This document shows positions 8,310 to 17,760 of a stretch of 64,000 nucleotides of DNA, piece after piece; the first letter of the stretch is position 1, and every line of letters starts with the position of its first letter. Both the position numbers and the translations under genes were made by a program. This DNA is from Cohnella herbarum (GTDB lineage Bacteria > Bacillota > Bacilli > Paenibacillales > Paenibacillaceae), in NCBI RefSeq assembly GCF_012849095.1, contig NZ_CP051680.1, forward strand, positions 1,302,001-1,366,000, given 5' to 3'. The notes below the pieces were generated by a model, which had not been told where the DNA came from, did not search any database, and worked only from the letters and a program-made list of their open reading frames with translations.

Positions 8310-10841
8310 CTATAATTGCTTTACAAGTAGCAGTGCTTGTTTACGATTGTTTATTTCAAGCTTTTTGTAGATATTTTTAATATGGAATTTCACGGTATCT
8401 ACCGTAATATTCAGACTCTCGGCAATTTCCTTGTTCATCAACCTATCTATGATTAGCAGCAAAATTTTATATTCCTGCCCTGTCAGTATTCCTTTCGGTG
8501 ATTGATCAACCTCTGGTGTATCATTCATAGCGCGCAACAGTTGCTTTACATAGGAACCCGAAGAAGAATTGCTATCTTGCTGAACCTTGGAATAAGCGTT
8601 AAGCATCTCCGCCATTACAATACCCTCGTCAATAAAACTACGAATATATCCATCTGGCTTGGCCAAATCCAAAGCAGTGCCCAATTGAATGAGCGCAGCC
8701 TCCATTTGACCCGAATGCCATAGCGTCACGCTTTGCACAATTAATACTTTTGTGCGATCACGGAGACAGCCGCCCTTGCTCACCAAGAGATATAATCTTT
8801 CCAACAGGTACAGCGCTTCTTCTATTCGTTCGCACGCCGCAAGCACTCTAGCCAAAATCAGATGCTCTGCCAAAAGATTCAACGAAACCTCATCCGTGTG
8901 CGCAAGACCGCACCTTTGCAACCAATCAAGCGCATCTTGGAGCGAGCCTTGAAGCAAAGATAGATAAGCTTGTTCCGTTTCGATTTTCACAATAAATAAA
9001 GCATGATCGGGTGAATCAATTTTCGACTTCAATTGCACCAATAGTTCGGACGCTCGCTTTGGATTTCCCTTGGCTTGCTCAATCCGCGATGCAGCGATGC
9101 CCAATTGGATCATAATTCGTGCAAGAGGCTGATGGTCTATGCGCCCCAATGACTGACTGAAGTAAAATTCCGCCTCCTCCAACCGATTCCACTCATACAG
9201 CAAATGGATATATGCCAAATAAAAATATCCGATAAAAGGATAATCCTTTTTATGCTCCCATACTTTAATCCATTTCAAAATGAAGTCTTCCGCCGCATAC
9301 AGATCTTTGATTAAAGTTAATTGATCATAATTCTTACTGTACCCTTCATACCGGTTTACCCCCATCACCTGAAAGTAGCTTCCTTCCGGCATATATCGTT
9401 CTGTAAGGGCCAAATAATCCGATGCTCGCACAAAGTCATTTTGGATATAAGAGGCCATACCACAATAGAAATAGATATTACCCATAACCTTATTCCAATC
9501 TACATCGGATAATTTCCCTTGCAGTGCTTCAAACCGGACTTTGGTTTGCTCCATTCTCTGAAAAGCGGCTTCCCACTTACCTCCTAGCATCATTACGGCT
9601 ATATAAAACATTTCAATCATTGGCTTCTCCGCAAAGGAGCTTTCAGGTAAAACAGTTACCCACCTCATCAACGCAGCACTCTTCGATTGCATCAAGGCAG
9701 GGGGATTTTTCTCGATCAACCGAATAACATCCGCAAACTGTTGGCCTTCTAAATAATGCTCCACCGCCTCTTCATCGAGCCCATGTTTTTCCAACCAATT
9801 CGCCGCGCGGATGTGCACTTGAATCCATTTGTCCGAATCCGTTCTGGACCCTAACTGTCGCAAGAAATCGGAAAGTAAATGGTGGTATCGATACCAATTC
9901 CGTCCCTCGTCTAAAGGTATAATGAATAAATTTAGCTGCTCCAGTCTCTCCAATTGCTCTTGACTGTTCATTTGACCCGTTACTGCTTGGCATAAAGAAT
10001 GGTTCATTCTACTCAAAATGGACGTTTCCAATAAAAAGGAACGCATTGTTTCCGACTGATGCAGGAACACTTCTTCCAACAAGTAATCGGATATATGATG
10101 CTGTTGACCCGTAAATTGCCGGATGGACTGCTTTATATTAGTACTGCGTTTCAGAGAGATTGCCGCCAGCTGCAATCCGCTGACCCAACCCTCAGTTTGA
10201 TGGAACAGCTCGGTTACTTGCCCTTTCGTTAGCGATAAATCCGTCGTATCTCGAAAAAATACAAACCCCTCATCCAGTTCAAAGCGCAAATCATGCATTT
10301 GGATATCATGCATTTCACCCTTCGCCAGAAGTCTGGTAGTAGGAATCGGCAAATCGGTACGGCTAGCGATATAAAGATGAATATGCGGAGGTAAATGTTC
10401 CAGTAGGTAGCTCAATGATTGGTGAATATCGGGGAGTTCAATGACATGATAATCGTCGAGTATGATTACCAGTTCACCGGTTATATGATTCAATTCATTC
10501 AAAAGTTCCATAATCATAGACGCTGGAGGTTCCGAAGGTCCTTTCTCAAGAAGACACCCAATCGTTTGGCCAAAGCTAGGGATTCTCTCCTGAATGGAGG
10601 CCGTTACGCAACTCCAAAATGAAATCCACTCATTGTCATGCTTATCTAAAGAGACCCACGCAACAAGCGCGCTGCATTGTTTCACCCATTCACATAAAGC
10701 TGTTGTCTTTCCATAACCAGCCTGCGCGGAAACAAGCATCAGCTTGGTTTTCATCCCCTCGTTAAGCTTGCGTATCAGCTTCGGACGGGAAACAAGAGTA
10801 TTTCGTATATGGGGGATCTGAAATTTTGTACTTACAATCAC
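8310..10841 (-). CDS. MalT-like LuxR-family ATP-dependent transcriptional regulator
   Basis: A large STAND-type regulator of 843 residues, typical for MalT relatives. The N-terminal NTPase has Walker A AGYGKTT near residue 41 and Walker B VIILDDYH near 125. The middle is a long helical TPR-like region, presumably the effector-sensing part. The C terminus is a LuxR HTH (about 785-843) with LTGQEYKILLLI, NKEIAESLNIT and VKFHIKNIYKKL. An AGGAGG-like site precedes the start near 10850. It lies immediately upstream of, and co-oriented with, the SLH/InlB surface protein, so it may control that gene. The inducer is unknown. Confidence 0.9.
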   Translation of the reverse strand: MIVSTKFQIPHIRNTLVSRPKLIRKLNEGMKTKLMLVSAQAGYGKTTALCEWVKQCSALVAWVSLDKHDNEWISFWSCVTASIQERIPSFGQTIGCLLEKGPSEPPASMIMELLNELNHITGELVIILDDYHVIELPDIHQSLSYLLEHLPPHIHLYIASRTDLPIPTTRLLAKGEMHDIQMHDLRFELDEGFVFFRDTTDLSLTKGQVTELFHQTEGWVSGLQLAAISLKRSTNIKQSIRQFTGQQHHISDYLLEEVFLHQSETMRSFLLETSILSRMNHSLCQAVTGQMNSQEQLERLEQLNLFIIPLDEGRNWYRYHHLLSDFLRQLGSRTDSDKWIQVHIRAANWLEKHGLDEEAVEHYLEGQQFADVIRLIEKNPPALMQSKSAALMRWVTVLPESSFAEKPMIEMFYIAVMMLGGKWEAAFQRMEQTKVRFEALQGKLSDVDWNKVMGNIYFYCGMASYIQNDFVRASDYLALTERYMPEGSYFQVMGVNRYEGYSKNYDQLTLIKDLYAAEDFILKWIKVWEHKKDYPFIGYFYLAYIHLLYEWNRLEEAEFYFSQSLGRIDHQPLARIMIQLGIAASRIEQAKGNPKRASELLVQLKSKIDSPDHALFIVKIETEQAYLSLLQGSLQDALDWLQRCGLAHTDEVSLNLLAEHLILARVLAACERIEEALYLLERLYLLVSKGGCLRDRTKVLIVQSVTLWHSGQMEAALIQLGTALDLAKPDGYIRSFIDEGIVMAEMLNAYSKVQQDSNSSSGSYVKQLLRAMNDTPEVDQSPKGILTGQEYKILLLIIDRLMNKEIAESLNITVDTVKFHIKNIYKKLEINNRKQALLLVKQL

Positions 10842-10958
10842 AGTTTATTCCTCCCAAAAAAAGCTCTAAATTAATAACTCAGCTTTAGCAACGCGAAATT
10901 AGCTTGAATCCCCTGTGGCTGTAGGGATAAATCGTGTTTTTTCTTTCTCTAGAAATCT

Positions 10959-11345
10959 ATGGTACACCATCGTTCCCTGTCTGACCAGCCTCGGTTTTCG
11001 TCTGTTTTTACATCTTCGAAAGTCGGAAAACTGCTTCTGGCGGCTGGCATTCGCAAGTCTTTTGGCCTCTCAGCGCTCGCTGTCTTTCAGTTGCTATTCT
11101 GGCTTATCTTTGTGGGGACGAATCGATCTCGACTGCTGGAAAGTGGCCGAGGCCACTCATTGCCAGGCAAAATCGGTGAGTACCTGTTATTAAAATTCGA
11201 AACAAGATGATGTTCAAACAAAATCGATCGACTTGCGCTTGGCCATTGTATAAAGCCACGACTCGATTTTATCGCCTCTCTCAAGGGAACCCAGTTTATG
11301 ATCGCCTGCGTTCCAAGGAATCAGCTTCTAATGAAAAGGTGGCAA
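10959..11345 (+). pseudogene. IS4-type transposase remnant (N-terminal part)
   Basis: The frame 10959-11210 reads VGKLLLAAGIRKSFG, LAVFQLLFWLIFVG and RLLESGRGHSLPGK. This is the pattern at the N terminus of IS4-like DDE transposases. It then breaks. From about 11207 another frame gives FKQNRS..., similar to the segment near the first catalytic Asp, and decays by about 11345. No terminal repeats were identified, and the catalytic core is missing. Recognition is from family memory. Confidence 0.55.
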
Positions 11346-11352
11346 TCGTACG

Positions 11353-11402
11353 AAAAAAAACCATCAACCGTATCCCAATGGCTCTTGGGAAGGTTGGTGG
11401 TT
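11353..11402 (-). terminator. Intrinsic terminator of the beta-helix gene
   Basis: On the minus strand AACCACCAACC pairs with GGTTGATGGTT around an inner stem TCCCAA/TTGGGA, followed by eight T residues. It lies 36 bases after the stop at 11438. Confidence 0.9.
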
Positions 11403-11437
11403 TGTCTTATAAGGCGATAGATCCGCTCATGTGTGTT

Positions 11438-13744
11438 CTACAAAACACTGTTCCCAACCAGCTTTACATTAGGGCTCGTCCCTTGCACAACGACATTGTT
11501 GAACACGTTATTAGCAAGCGTCAGCGAATCCGCCTGCGTAAGCCAGTGGCCATTCACATTCGTGTTCTCAATATAACTGTTGGCGACGATCGCCTTATTG
11601 CTGTTATTCGCCTTACCGATAGCAGACTTCACGAACTGACAGTCCGTCACGAGCGAATTGCCGTCCAGCACGACGCCAAGCCGATGGAAACGACAGCCCT
11701 GTGCAAGTACTCTGCGTGTAAATTGACTCATATTAGCACCTAGTATGACGTCTATCGCACCTAGCGCCGTGCTCTTCGCCCGCATGAATTGGCTGTTGGA
11801 AATCTCGGTGCCTTCGAAGCGAGCCGTGCCTTCAATTAAGGTCAACCCTTCAACCGTGTTCGGACGCCCAACATAGTTCTGGGGCACCATCACGCTTACA
11901 TCGTAGTTTTTCACCGTGATGTTACGGATAACAGCACCAGTCATCGTAATGCTGAACTGAGGGGTTAACGCATTATCGGAACGCCAGTCCCGTTCAATGG
12001 ACACATTGGAAATATAACATCGTCCGTAATTGTATCTGCTAATATTGAACCCTGCCTCGCCCGCATCCGTAATGACGACAGCTGCTCCGCCCTTCGTCTC
12101 CGACACTTGGAAGCTATTAGCCGTAATATTAACCGTGTAATACAGCTTGTCAACGCTAATTCCCGCCGGTACTCTGCCCACCCATTGTTCAAAGCAAATT
12201 TGGGCGCCATTTCCCATTTCATGGGCAGTTGTATAGGTGAAGGTACCCGTTGCCACATTTACAGACGGAGTTCCGAAATATCCGTATATGCTCGTCCCAT
12301 AGAAGTTACTGTCTATCATTTGAATGTTCTGAACAACCGCTCCGCGCACATCCGCCATTCTCAGGTTGGCATTGTGAAACACTCCGCCATTCACAAAGTT
12401 ATCCCCTTGTACGGAAAGTTGACACCCGATAAAAGTATTGTTCAGGAAGCTTACGTAGCGGTGATTGGAGTAAGAGCTGATGCCCCCGACATTGTACCCT
12501 TCGAAAATATTGTTCTCCAGCGTAATATGATAACCGTCGCAATTGACGAAATGACCGCGGTTATTGGAGTAAATATGGTTATTATCGATATAAAGGCGAT
12601 AATTCAGCTCTAAACCGATCGGTTGGTCCGGCGTCTTGTAAGGGATGTTCGTCTCTCCGACCATCGATTCAACGTCAATGCCGAACATCGGCGCTACTCC
12701 GTTACGAAAATCACTCGTCACGCCATCGTCGGCAAATCCGATATGATGGATCGAATTGTTTTGTACCCGAACATCGTTCGAGCCGCACAACGAAATGCCT
12801 TGTCTCCGGCAATGGTGAATGTCGCATTCGCTAATGATAATACGCGAACCCATCTCTTCTTGGATGTAGTCCGCCGGATTGTTATGATGCTGCAGCCAGC
12901 CTGTCATAATCCCGTCGCCTGTGCAATTGGATATTTCCACGCCGGAGATTTCTACCCCATTCGCGCCAAATAAACCGAACCCGTAGCCACCTTCATGCGT
13001 GAAGTAGGAGTTATCCACCTTCAAACTCAGAGCGGCAATCTCCGGATCAGTTAGTCCAAGACCCGTGATGTTAATTGCGTAGATCATTTTGTTGTTAGCG
13101 GTCATGTCGGGATTCAGAAACCAACCTCGACCCGTAGGCGAGCCCGGTGCGAATTGCCCGTTATTACGAGACCCGACGAAAGTCGCGCTTGATATCGTAT
13201 CTTTGTATTGATAGAAAGAATAGCCCGATACTGCCAATCCCGCCGTATTCCATAACCGGAAGGAGGCTAACAACCCCGGATGCTCGAATCGGTCGAGCAC
13301 TTGGCTGCGAATCCAATTCGGGTCGCTATTTAAGGAACCATCCGCATTCACGCCACCTCGCTCGAAACCAATCAATAGGTCGTAAATGTGCGTTGTTTTA
13401 TCCCCGATAACCTTCCCTCCGGAGATTTGGCAGTCCTGCACTCCCCTAAGTTGAAAAACATTATAGTTCGGAGAAGAGTTGCCTTCCATTTCAATGACAC
13501 AATCTTTGGCCATTTCAAAATGAAGGTTACTCGGCATTACAATCGCCGACAAATTCGTCCAGCTCATCTTCACTTTGTAATGACCCGCCGGTAGTAGTAC
13601 ATGATTGTAGCCTTCCGAGACCGCCCACGTAATCGCTGCGTTAATGCCAGCCGTCGTTGCCTCCGCCTGCGTCCCGTCATTGTAGATTCCGAACTCGGCG
13701 AGATCGATTTGATACGATACGCTTTTCGCTTGAGTTGTCATCAT
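11438..13744 (-). CDS. Right-handed parallel beta-helix protein (pectate-lyase/tail-spike type)
   Basis: About 768 residues. The N-terminal block DLAEFGIYNDGTQ followed by TAGINAAITWA resembles the start of pectate-lyase_3/tail-spike folds. Many short beta-helix turns follow, such as VEISNCTGDGI, IIISECDIHHC, VRVQNNSIHHIG and LENNIFEGYN. No signal peptide, membrane segment or wall anchor is visible, which is odd for a polysaccharide-active enzyme. The start is set at ATG 13744 (a second ATG follows at once) because GGGGG lies just upstream; a GTG at 13789 is less likely. It is monocistronic with its own terminator. A lyase, a spore-surface or a tail-like role are all possible. Confidence 0.75.
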   Translation of the reverse strand: MMTTQAKSVSYQIDLAEFGIYNDGTQAEATTAGINAAITWAVSEGYNHVLLPAGHYKVKMSWTNLSAIVMPSNLHFEMAKDCVIEMEGNSSPNYNVFQLRGVQDCQISGGKVIGDKTTHIYDLLIGFERGGVNADGSLNSDPNWIRSQVLDRFEHPGLLASFRLWNTAGLAVSGYSFYQYKDTISSATFVGSRNNGQFAPGSPTGRGWFLNPDMTANNKMIYAINITGLGLTDPEIAALSLKVDNSYFTHEGGYGFGLFGANGVEISGVEISNCTGDGIMTGWLQHHNNPADYIQEEMGSRIIISECDIHHCRRQGISLCGSNDVRVQNNSIHHIGFADDGVTSDFRNGVAPMFGIDVESMVGETNIPYKTPDQPIGLELNYRLYIDNNHIYSNNRGHFVNCDGYHITLENNIFEGYNVGGISSYSNHRYVSFLNNTFIGCQLSVQGDNFVNGGVFHNANLRMADVRGAVVQNIQMIDSNFYGTSIYGYFGTPSVNVATGTFTYTTAHEMGNGAQICFEQWVGRVPAGISVDKLYYTVNITANSFQVSETKGGAAVVITDAGEAGFNISRYNYGRCYISNVSIERDWRSDNALTPQFSITMTGAVIRNITVKNYDVSVMVPQNYVGRPNTVEGLTLIEGTARFEGTEISNSQFMRAKSTALGAIDVILGANMSQFTRRVLAQGCRFHRLGVVLDGNSLVTDCQFVKSAIGKANNSNKAIVANSYIENTNVNGHWLTQADSLTLANNVFNNVVVQGTSPNVKLVGNSVL

Positions 13745-13849
13745 ACACCCCCATGCTTTAATCGAGCGTTCATGACCGCTCGTATCCACAGGTTATGACG
13801 GCTTGTCTTATCCGGTTCCATAATTCCACAAGTACACCCTTAACGTATA

Positions 13850-13882
13850 AAAAAGGCTGGTCACAAGTTACATGACCAGTCT
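13850..13882 (-). terminator. Orphan terminator-like hairpin
   Basis: The minus strand reads GACTGGTCA, a loop, TGACCAGCC and then TTTTTT. No intact minus-strand gene ends nearby; the closest is the broken ORF group at 14371-14757. It may be left over from a deleted gene. Confidence 0.6.
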
Positions 13883-13982
13883 TCGTCTATCGACGAGCAG
13901 TATCATCAAAACTCATTGCTATATAGATTACGAGAGTGAAAGGTAGCAATGGTTTCACCTATGAACCATGTTGCGTTACTCG

Positions 13983-14286
13983 TGTCACCAGAAAATAAAG
14001 TATTAGACTAGACACCATTGTCCTATGCGCTTTTTGATTTGTTATACCGTCAGTCTCAATAAAATAAGTTTTAGACTGACCCTAAAAGTTGAAACAGCGA
14101 CAGCAAAGTACAAGAAAATAAAGTCCTAGACTGTCGCTGTTCATTTGAACTAATGTTTGTCCGAAGCTTTGTATTTCACTCGTTCATGTTCTTTTGTACG
14201 ATCAAAATAGTTCCTAGTCCAAGTCTCAGAATTAACAGCCATAGGAGAAGCCGTTCGAAACCTTTAGGATAAAGAACGACTCTCCT
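13983..14286. repeat. Cluster of hairpins with a shared AAAATAAAGT core
   Basis: Successive inverted repeats lie near 13983-14016 (GTGTC/GACAC), 14049-14080 (CAGTCT/AGACTG), 14093-14136 (AACAGCGACAG/CTGTCGCTGTT) and 14243-14286 (AGGAGA..CGTTC/GAACG..TCTCCT). The first three share a loop core close to AAAATAAAGTNNTAGACT. The third is followed by a copy of the dispersed flank motif described for the hairpin family. No open reading frame covers them. Confidence 0.6.
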
Positions 14287-14370
14287 GAGATCAGAATTGT
14301 CCGTTATCGGCTTTACTATTGGTATGTCTGTGACGACGTTTTTTGACCGTATTAAACGGACATGGATATT

Positions 14371-14757
14371 TTAGTTGCTTAGATCATTTTCAATCCACCA
14401 ATGCATCACGATTGAATTGTTGGATGTGCTTTTATTCGGAACTTGAATTAGGTAGTAAGGTACATCTCTATATTTGAATTGAGTTGGCAACATGTGATAA
14501 AAATATACGCGTTCTTTATTAAGATTTCTTTCTTCTCCAGCAAACTTCAACCAATTATTAAAATGGTTCATAACCAAAAGGTACAAACATGATTAACTAT
14601 CCATTTTGTTGCTGTGAGACACCTAAACTTAACAGGTACCTCCTCTCGTCCATTTGAATAATCATTTAATCTCTCCCATTCACGTAAAACGTGGATGTTT
14701 TCTCCAGTGAACATAGGCATAGGCATACGGACATAATGGTTCTGCATCTACATCAAA
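14371..14757 (-). pseudogene. Broken gene of unknown family (MNHF-motif)
   Basis: Three open stretches lie in successive frames. The first reads FDVDAEPLCPYAYAYVHW (from about 14757), the second EWERLNDYSNGREEVPVKF, and the third, ending at 14371, LLVMNHFNNWLKFAGEER then ERVYFYHMLP. The last can be read as a 71-residue ORF (14371-14586). A second degenerate copy of the MNHF...AGEER...VYFY block lies at about 19680-19780. The family was not recognised. Frame breaks suggest a decayed gene of roughly 130 residues or more. Confidence 0.4.
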
Positions 14758-14882
14758 ATTAAATAATCTTTTTATGCAAGACTTGTGCTCCCTAAGAACC
14801 GTTTTCAGTAAATGTGAGCTTACTGCATTATACATCAACTTTGTACTATCATAGATTTCATTAAATACTTTCTTTTCAAGAT

Positions 14883-15011
14883 TATCGGTACCTCTATGTC
14901 GATCATCATAGTCCTGAAGATCATGGGTTCATGTATCATTGGGGCTTCGTGGACTTGGACGGCCATCTGTGGGCCATTAACTACATGAACATGGATGCGG
15001 CACAAGGTTAA
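14883..15011 (+). pseudogene. C-terminal fragment of a VOC (glyoxalase/bleomycin-resistance) protein
   Basis: An open frame ending at 15011 reads HGFMYHWGFVDLDGHLWAI then NYMNMDAAQG. This is the characteristic C-terminal strand of VOC-fold dioxygenase/glyoxalase proteins (family pattern DPDGHxWEI). Only about 40 residues remain, there is no start codon with a ribosome site, and the upstream sequence does not continue the fold. Confidence 0.6.
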
Positions 15012-15052
15012 GGCTAACGGAGAGCACGCTCGTACTAGCTAGGGTTCAAAAA

Positions 15053-15084
15053 GAAAGACGCCGGGCATCTTCCCCGGCGTCTTC
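15053..15084 (-). terminator. Terminator of the SRPBCC gene
   Basis: A strong stem AGACGCCGGG / CCCCGGCGTCT lies directly after the stop at 15095, with CTTTTTG following on the minus strand. Confidence 0.88.
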
Positions 15085-15094
15085 TTCGCGATGA

Positions 15095-15520
15095 TTAGTT
15101 TTGTTCGGTATAGGCTTTGAAATTGTCCATGATGGCTTGCCAGCCTGCTTGCTGGAACTCGACGGGATTGGAGCTTTCTGCATCGAACGTTTCAATGACC
15201 TTCGTCTCATTCCCTTGATCAACGAAAGTAATATCCACTCTTCTTCCGTCTTCCATGGTGTAGCCGATCGCCTCATGCCGATTCACGACATCGTAGACAC
15301 CGCCAAAATCAAAGCCCATGCTGCCATCCTTCGCTTCCATCCGTGTCAGAAACTTGCCGCCGACCCGCAGATCGTTTTCGGCTCTCGGCGCATGCCAGTC
15401 CTCGGATGCTTGATTCCACTTCGTGATGTGATCCGGTTCGGTCCAATAGCGCCATACCTTCTCGACAGGGGCTTGAATGACGGCTTGCACGGTTACTTTC
15501 GTCGGTTGACTCGTTTCCAT
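15095..15520 (-). CDS. SRPBCC/AHSA1-domain protein
   Basis: A 141-residue protein, the full length for a START-like AHSA1 (Hsp90 ATPase activator homologue) domain. The N-terminal VTVQAVIQAPVEKVWRYW and the central GGKFLTRM match the family. It is predicted cytosolic, with a hydrophobic cavity that may bind a small ligand; the actual ligand cannot be read. GAGAGG precedes the ATG. Such proteins often sit beside ECF sigma factors or ArsR regulators, and here a broken ECF sigma gene lies just upstream on the same strand. Confidence 0.85.
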   Translation of the reverse strand: METSQPTKVTVQAVIQAPVEKVWRYWTEPDHITKWNQASEDWHAPRAENDLRVGGKFLTRMEAKDGSMGFDFGGVYDVVNRHEAIGYTMEDGRRVDITFVDQGNETKVIETFDAESSNPVEFQQAGWQAIMDNFKAYTEQN

Positions 15521-15596
15521 TTTAAATAGACACCTCTCTCAAGATATTCGTCGTTTGGTTATTCTCAATGATATAGACGTAAGCCAATGATGAAAT

Positions 15597-15962
15597 TCAT
15601 CGGTCAATTCGCTCAGGCAGCCCAAATCGCGAAAATAATGGCGTATGAATGAAGTTTTGAACGTGCGAGCGAAGTTGCGCCCGGTCCATCGTCTCTCGAG
15701 CTCTTTGCAAGGCGTTGTTCACCGCTGCCGGCGACATTGCCAGCGTTTCCGTGATCTGCTTGGAGGACCATTCAAATACATCCTTCAAAATGAGTACCGC
15801 ACGCTGCCGCGGAGGCAAGGTCTGCAGGAGTGCGATGAAGCACAGTCGAAGGGTATCTCTGCGGACGAGCCGATCCTCCGGATTGCCCCAAAGTCGGGAG
15901 ACGGCCGGATCGAACAGGTCAACGGGAAGCGCGCGGCGTTTGGATTGTCTCAGCTTGTCCAT
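15597..15962 (-). pseudogene. ECF sigma factor, truncated at both ends
   Basis: The 121 residues contain the region 2-4 linker (DKLRQSKRRALPVDL) and a good sigma region 4 (LPPRQRAVLILKDVF, then AMSPAAVNNALQRARETMD) of the SigJ/ECF41-like type. Region 2, needed for -10 recognition and core binding, is missing, and so is the SnoaL-like C-terminal domain usual in that group. The frame continues a few residues upstream (SRASSNLIMDKL) and then meets a stop. It is probably nonfunctional. Confidence 0.65.
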
Positions 15963-16096
15963 GATCAGGTTGGAGGAAGCCCGGCTTCAAGCTTGCAAAT
16001 ATGCAATGAAGCGGACAGCCTCAATCCGAATAAATAAGCAGGATTTAGTACTCATGGATAAAAATTTAGCACGATCGTGTTAATAATTCAAATTCG

Positions 16097-16561
16097 TTAT
16101 GACACAATGGATAATTCCATAAATATTTCAGCAGTATCATTATCATTGTATTTTGGTATCTCATAAAAGCCAAAACTTCGAAATACAGACATCGCTTTAT
16201 ATGATTGTTTCTCAGTGTCCAACCTCAGCTTTATTAATCCACATTGTCTTGCAAATTCTATTATTTGGCTCATCATGTTTTTGCCGTAACCCTTATCTTG
16301 ATATTCAGGTAAGACGAAGAACCTTTTTATTTCCCCGATTCTGTTTTCAGAATCAATACCCTTTAACCCAATAGTCCCAATAACGCTATGTCCTTCCTTT
16401 AATAACCAGAATCCACCCCCTGTTTCAAAATATAGAAGTTCAATACTTCTAATATCTGAGTGCGACCCGTCAGGATCAAAGACATATCCTCTGGAATCAT
16501 ACATAATTTTCATGAACTCTTCCAATTGTTCTTGGTCTGATCTAAAGTATCTCTGCAGCAA
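16097..16561 (-). CDS. GNAT-family N-acetyltransferase
   Basis: 154 residues of complete GNAT fold. The acetyl-CoA pyrophosphate loop is visible as LPEYQDKGYGKNMM, with the preceding strand IKRFFV and the following helix IIEFARQCG. The C-terminal YKAMSVFRSFGF is the usual end of the fold. It starts at a TTG with GAAGGGA upstream. The substrate is not predictable. It stands alone between the decayed sigma gene and a transposase remnant. Confidence 0.85.
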   Translation of the reverse strand: MLQRYFRSDQEQLEEFMKIMYDSRGYVFDPDGSHSDIRSIELLYFETGGGFWLLKEGHSVIGTIGLKGIDSENRIGEIKRFFVLPEYQDKGYGKNMMSQIIEFARQCGLIKLRLDTEKQSYKAMSVFRSFGFYEIPKYNDNDTAEIFMELSIVS

Positions 16562-17025
16562 AAAGCATTCCCTTCTCTCGTGGATAGTACTTCTTTACTT
16601 CTTGTTCTCCGTTAGTTCAATTCTATTGAAAACCTCTGAACTTTACTTTTACTCTTGCTTCGTATTCGAGAAGTGACTACATTGCTTGAGTGTTGCAAAA
16701 ATCTCGCTGTCGACAAAACTAAGTTAAAGACAGGATTTTAGAAGCTTCGTCGAAAGGATAAATAGAAAGAGGACATCCGACCTTAATGGAGAAATTGTTG
16801 TTCACCACAAACCACAATTCCTAGATAAAGGATATATTCCACTATTATGGTATCTCTCTACCCGCCTATCGTCAAGTTCTCATGGCATCATTCTTTGCGT
16901 CGGACGTAAGAATATTACGCAAATCCGAAATGCTGCAAGGCAAGATTGTCATTTGAGCAGCATCACCAATTTTCTGAATCTTGCGCCTTGGTGCGTCAAT
17001 CGCATGCAGCGTAGGCGGATGCAAT
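16562..17025. other. Non-coding or degenerate stretch before the IS1182-type remnant
   Basis: No supported gene was seen. The minus-strand frame 16872-17081 is open but matches nothing recognised. It may be sequence joined to the broken transposase. Confidence 0.4.
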
Positions 17026-17214
17026 TCACCAAAATAGCTTAAGGAGCAAATATTTAAACATCCGCAGAGGGTCGATGGCATTGCGGCCGTTATCCAAGCA
17101 GTAGTTTGCTTTCAGTTCGTCGTAGACGAAGGAGAAGTCCTCCAGTTCGTTGATCTTCCGCAGCATGTTATCCTTAGGCACGATGAGGTCGTATAGCGCC
17201 GTGTAAGGCCGCAT
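17026..17214 (-). pseudogene. IS1182-type transposase, N-terminal fragment
   Basis: 62 residues with the family N terminus. YDLIVPKDNMLRKINELEDF is followed by the NYCLDNGRNAIDPLRMFKY block and LLLK, after which the sequence diverges and stops. The remaining 400 or so residues with the DDE triad are absent. This is a decayed insertion-sequence remnant. Confidence 0.7.
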
Positions 17215-17228
17215 TAAACATTTGAAAA

Positions 17229-17263
17229 ATTAAAAAAGACTGCCGAAACAATCTCGACAGTCT
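17229..17263 (-). terminator. Terminator of the DUF6326-like gene
   Basis: The minus strand reads AGACTGTCGA, a loop, TCGGCAGTCT, then TTTTTTAATTTTT. It lies about 60 bases after the stop at 17326. Confidence 0.88.
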
Positions 17264-17325
17264 GCATATTTTCGTACTTTTGAACTTTTTCAGTGGCCCC
17301 TTAGTCCAGCTATTATTGTTTCTAT

Positions 17326-17760
17326 CTATTTGGCCAACGAAGAAGGCCATTTCCATGCATACCAGATTATTAGACAAAGAAGAGCGACTTCTACAACAGC
17401 GCCAAACACCATGTGCACCCAAGCCTCTCCTGTCAAATTAAACAATGTATAGGGAATATACACCGCTGCAATAATGATATTTGCCCAGCGACTTAATTTT
17501 GCCGGCAGGGCAACAGAAAGGAAAATCATAAGAGCTGGAATTGTTACCGAAATCAGTGCTATCAATAGAAAGACATAAGAAATGTCAAATATAAATATTT
17601 TTCCTGCCAGAATACCTTCTATTTTGCCCGGCATATATAAGGCGAAATAATCAACATAAATATAGAGAAACATAAAACTCGCCCACAGCGTAGCAATCTT
17701 CAGTTTCGAACTGACTTTGATGTCTTCCAGTGCATTTTGTGCTTTATTTTGTGTATTCAT
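17326..17760 (-). CDS. Four-helix membrane protein, DUF6326-like
   Basis: 144 residues with four hydrophobic segments: IATLWASFMFLYIYVDYFAL, YVFLLIALISVTIPALMIFL, WANIIIAAVYIPYTLF and VVEVALLCLIIWYAW. The layout and the VDYFALYMPGKIEGI block recall the DUF6326 family of small integral membrane proteins, whose function is not established. ATG 17760 is chosen because GGAG lies 6 bases upstream; an ATG four codons earlier overlaps that site. It is monocistronic. Confidence 0.75.
   Translation of the reverse strand: MNTQNKAQNALEDIKVSSKLKIATLWASFMFLYIYVDYFALYMPGKIEGILAGKIFIFDISYVFLLIALISVTIPALMIFLSVALPAKLSRWANIIIAAVYIPYTLFNLTGEAWVHMVFGAVVEVALLCLIIWYAWKWPSSLAK

Noticed and set aside
11207..11743. 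178-residue plus-strand ORF
   Set aside because: The first part is transposase debris and the rest is antisense to the beta-helix gene and its terminator.
11438..13744. Prophage segment
   Set aside because: No capsid, tail, integrase or lysis genes surround the beta-helix gene.
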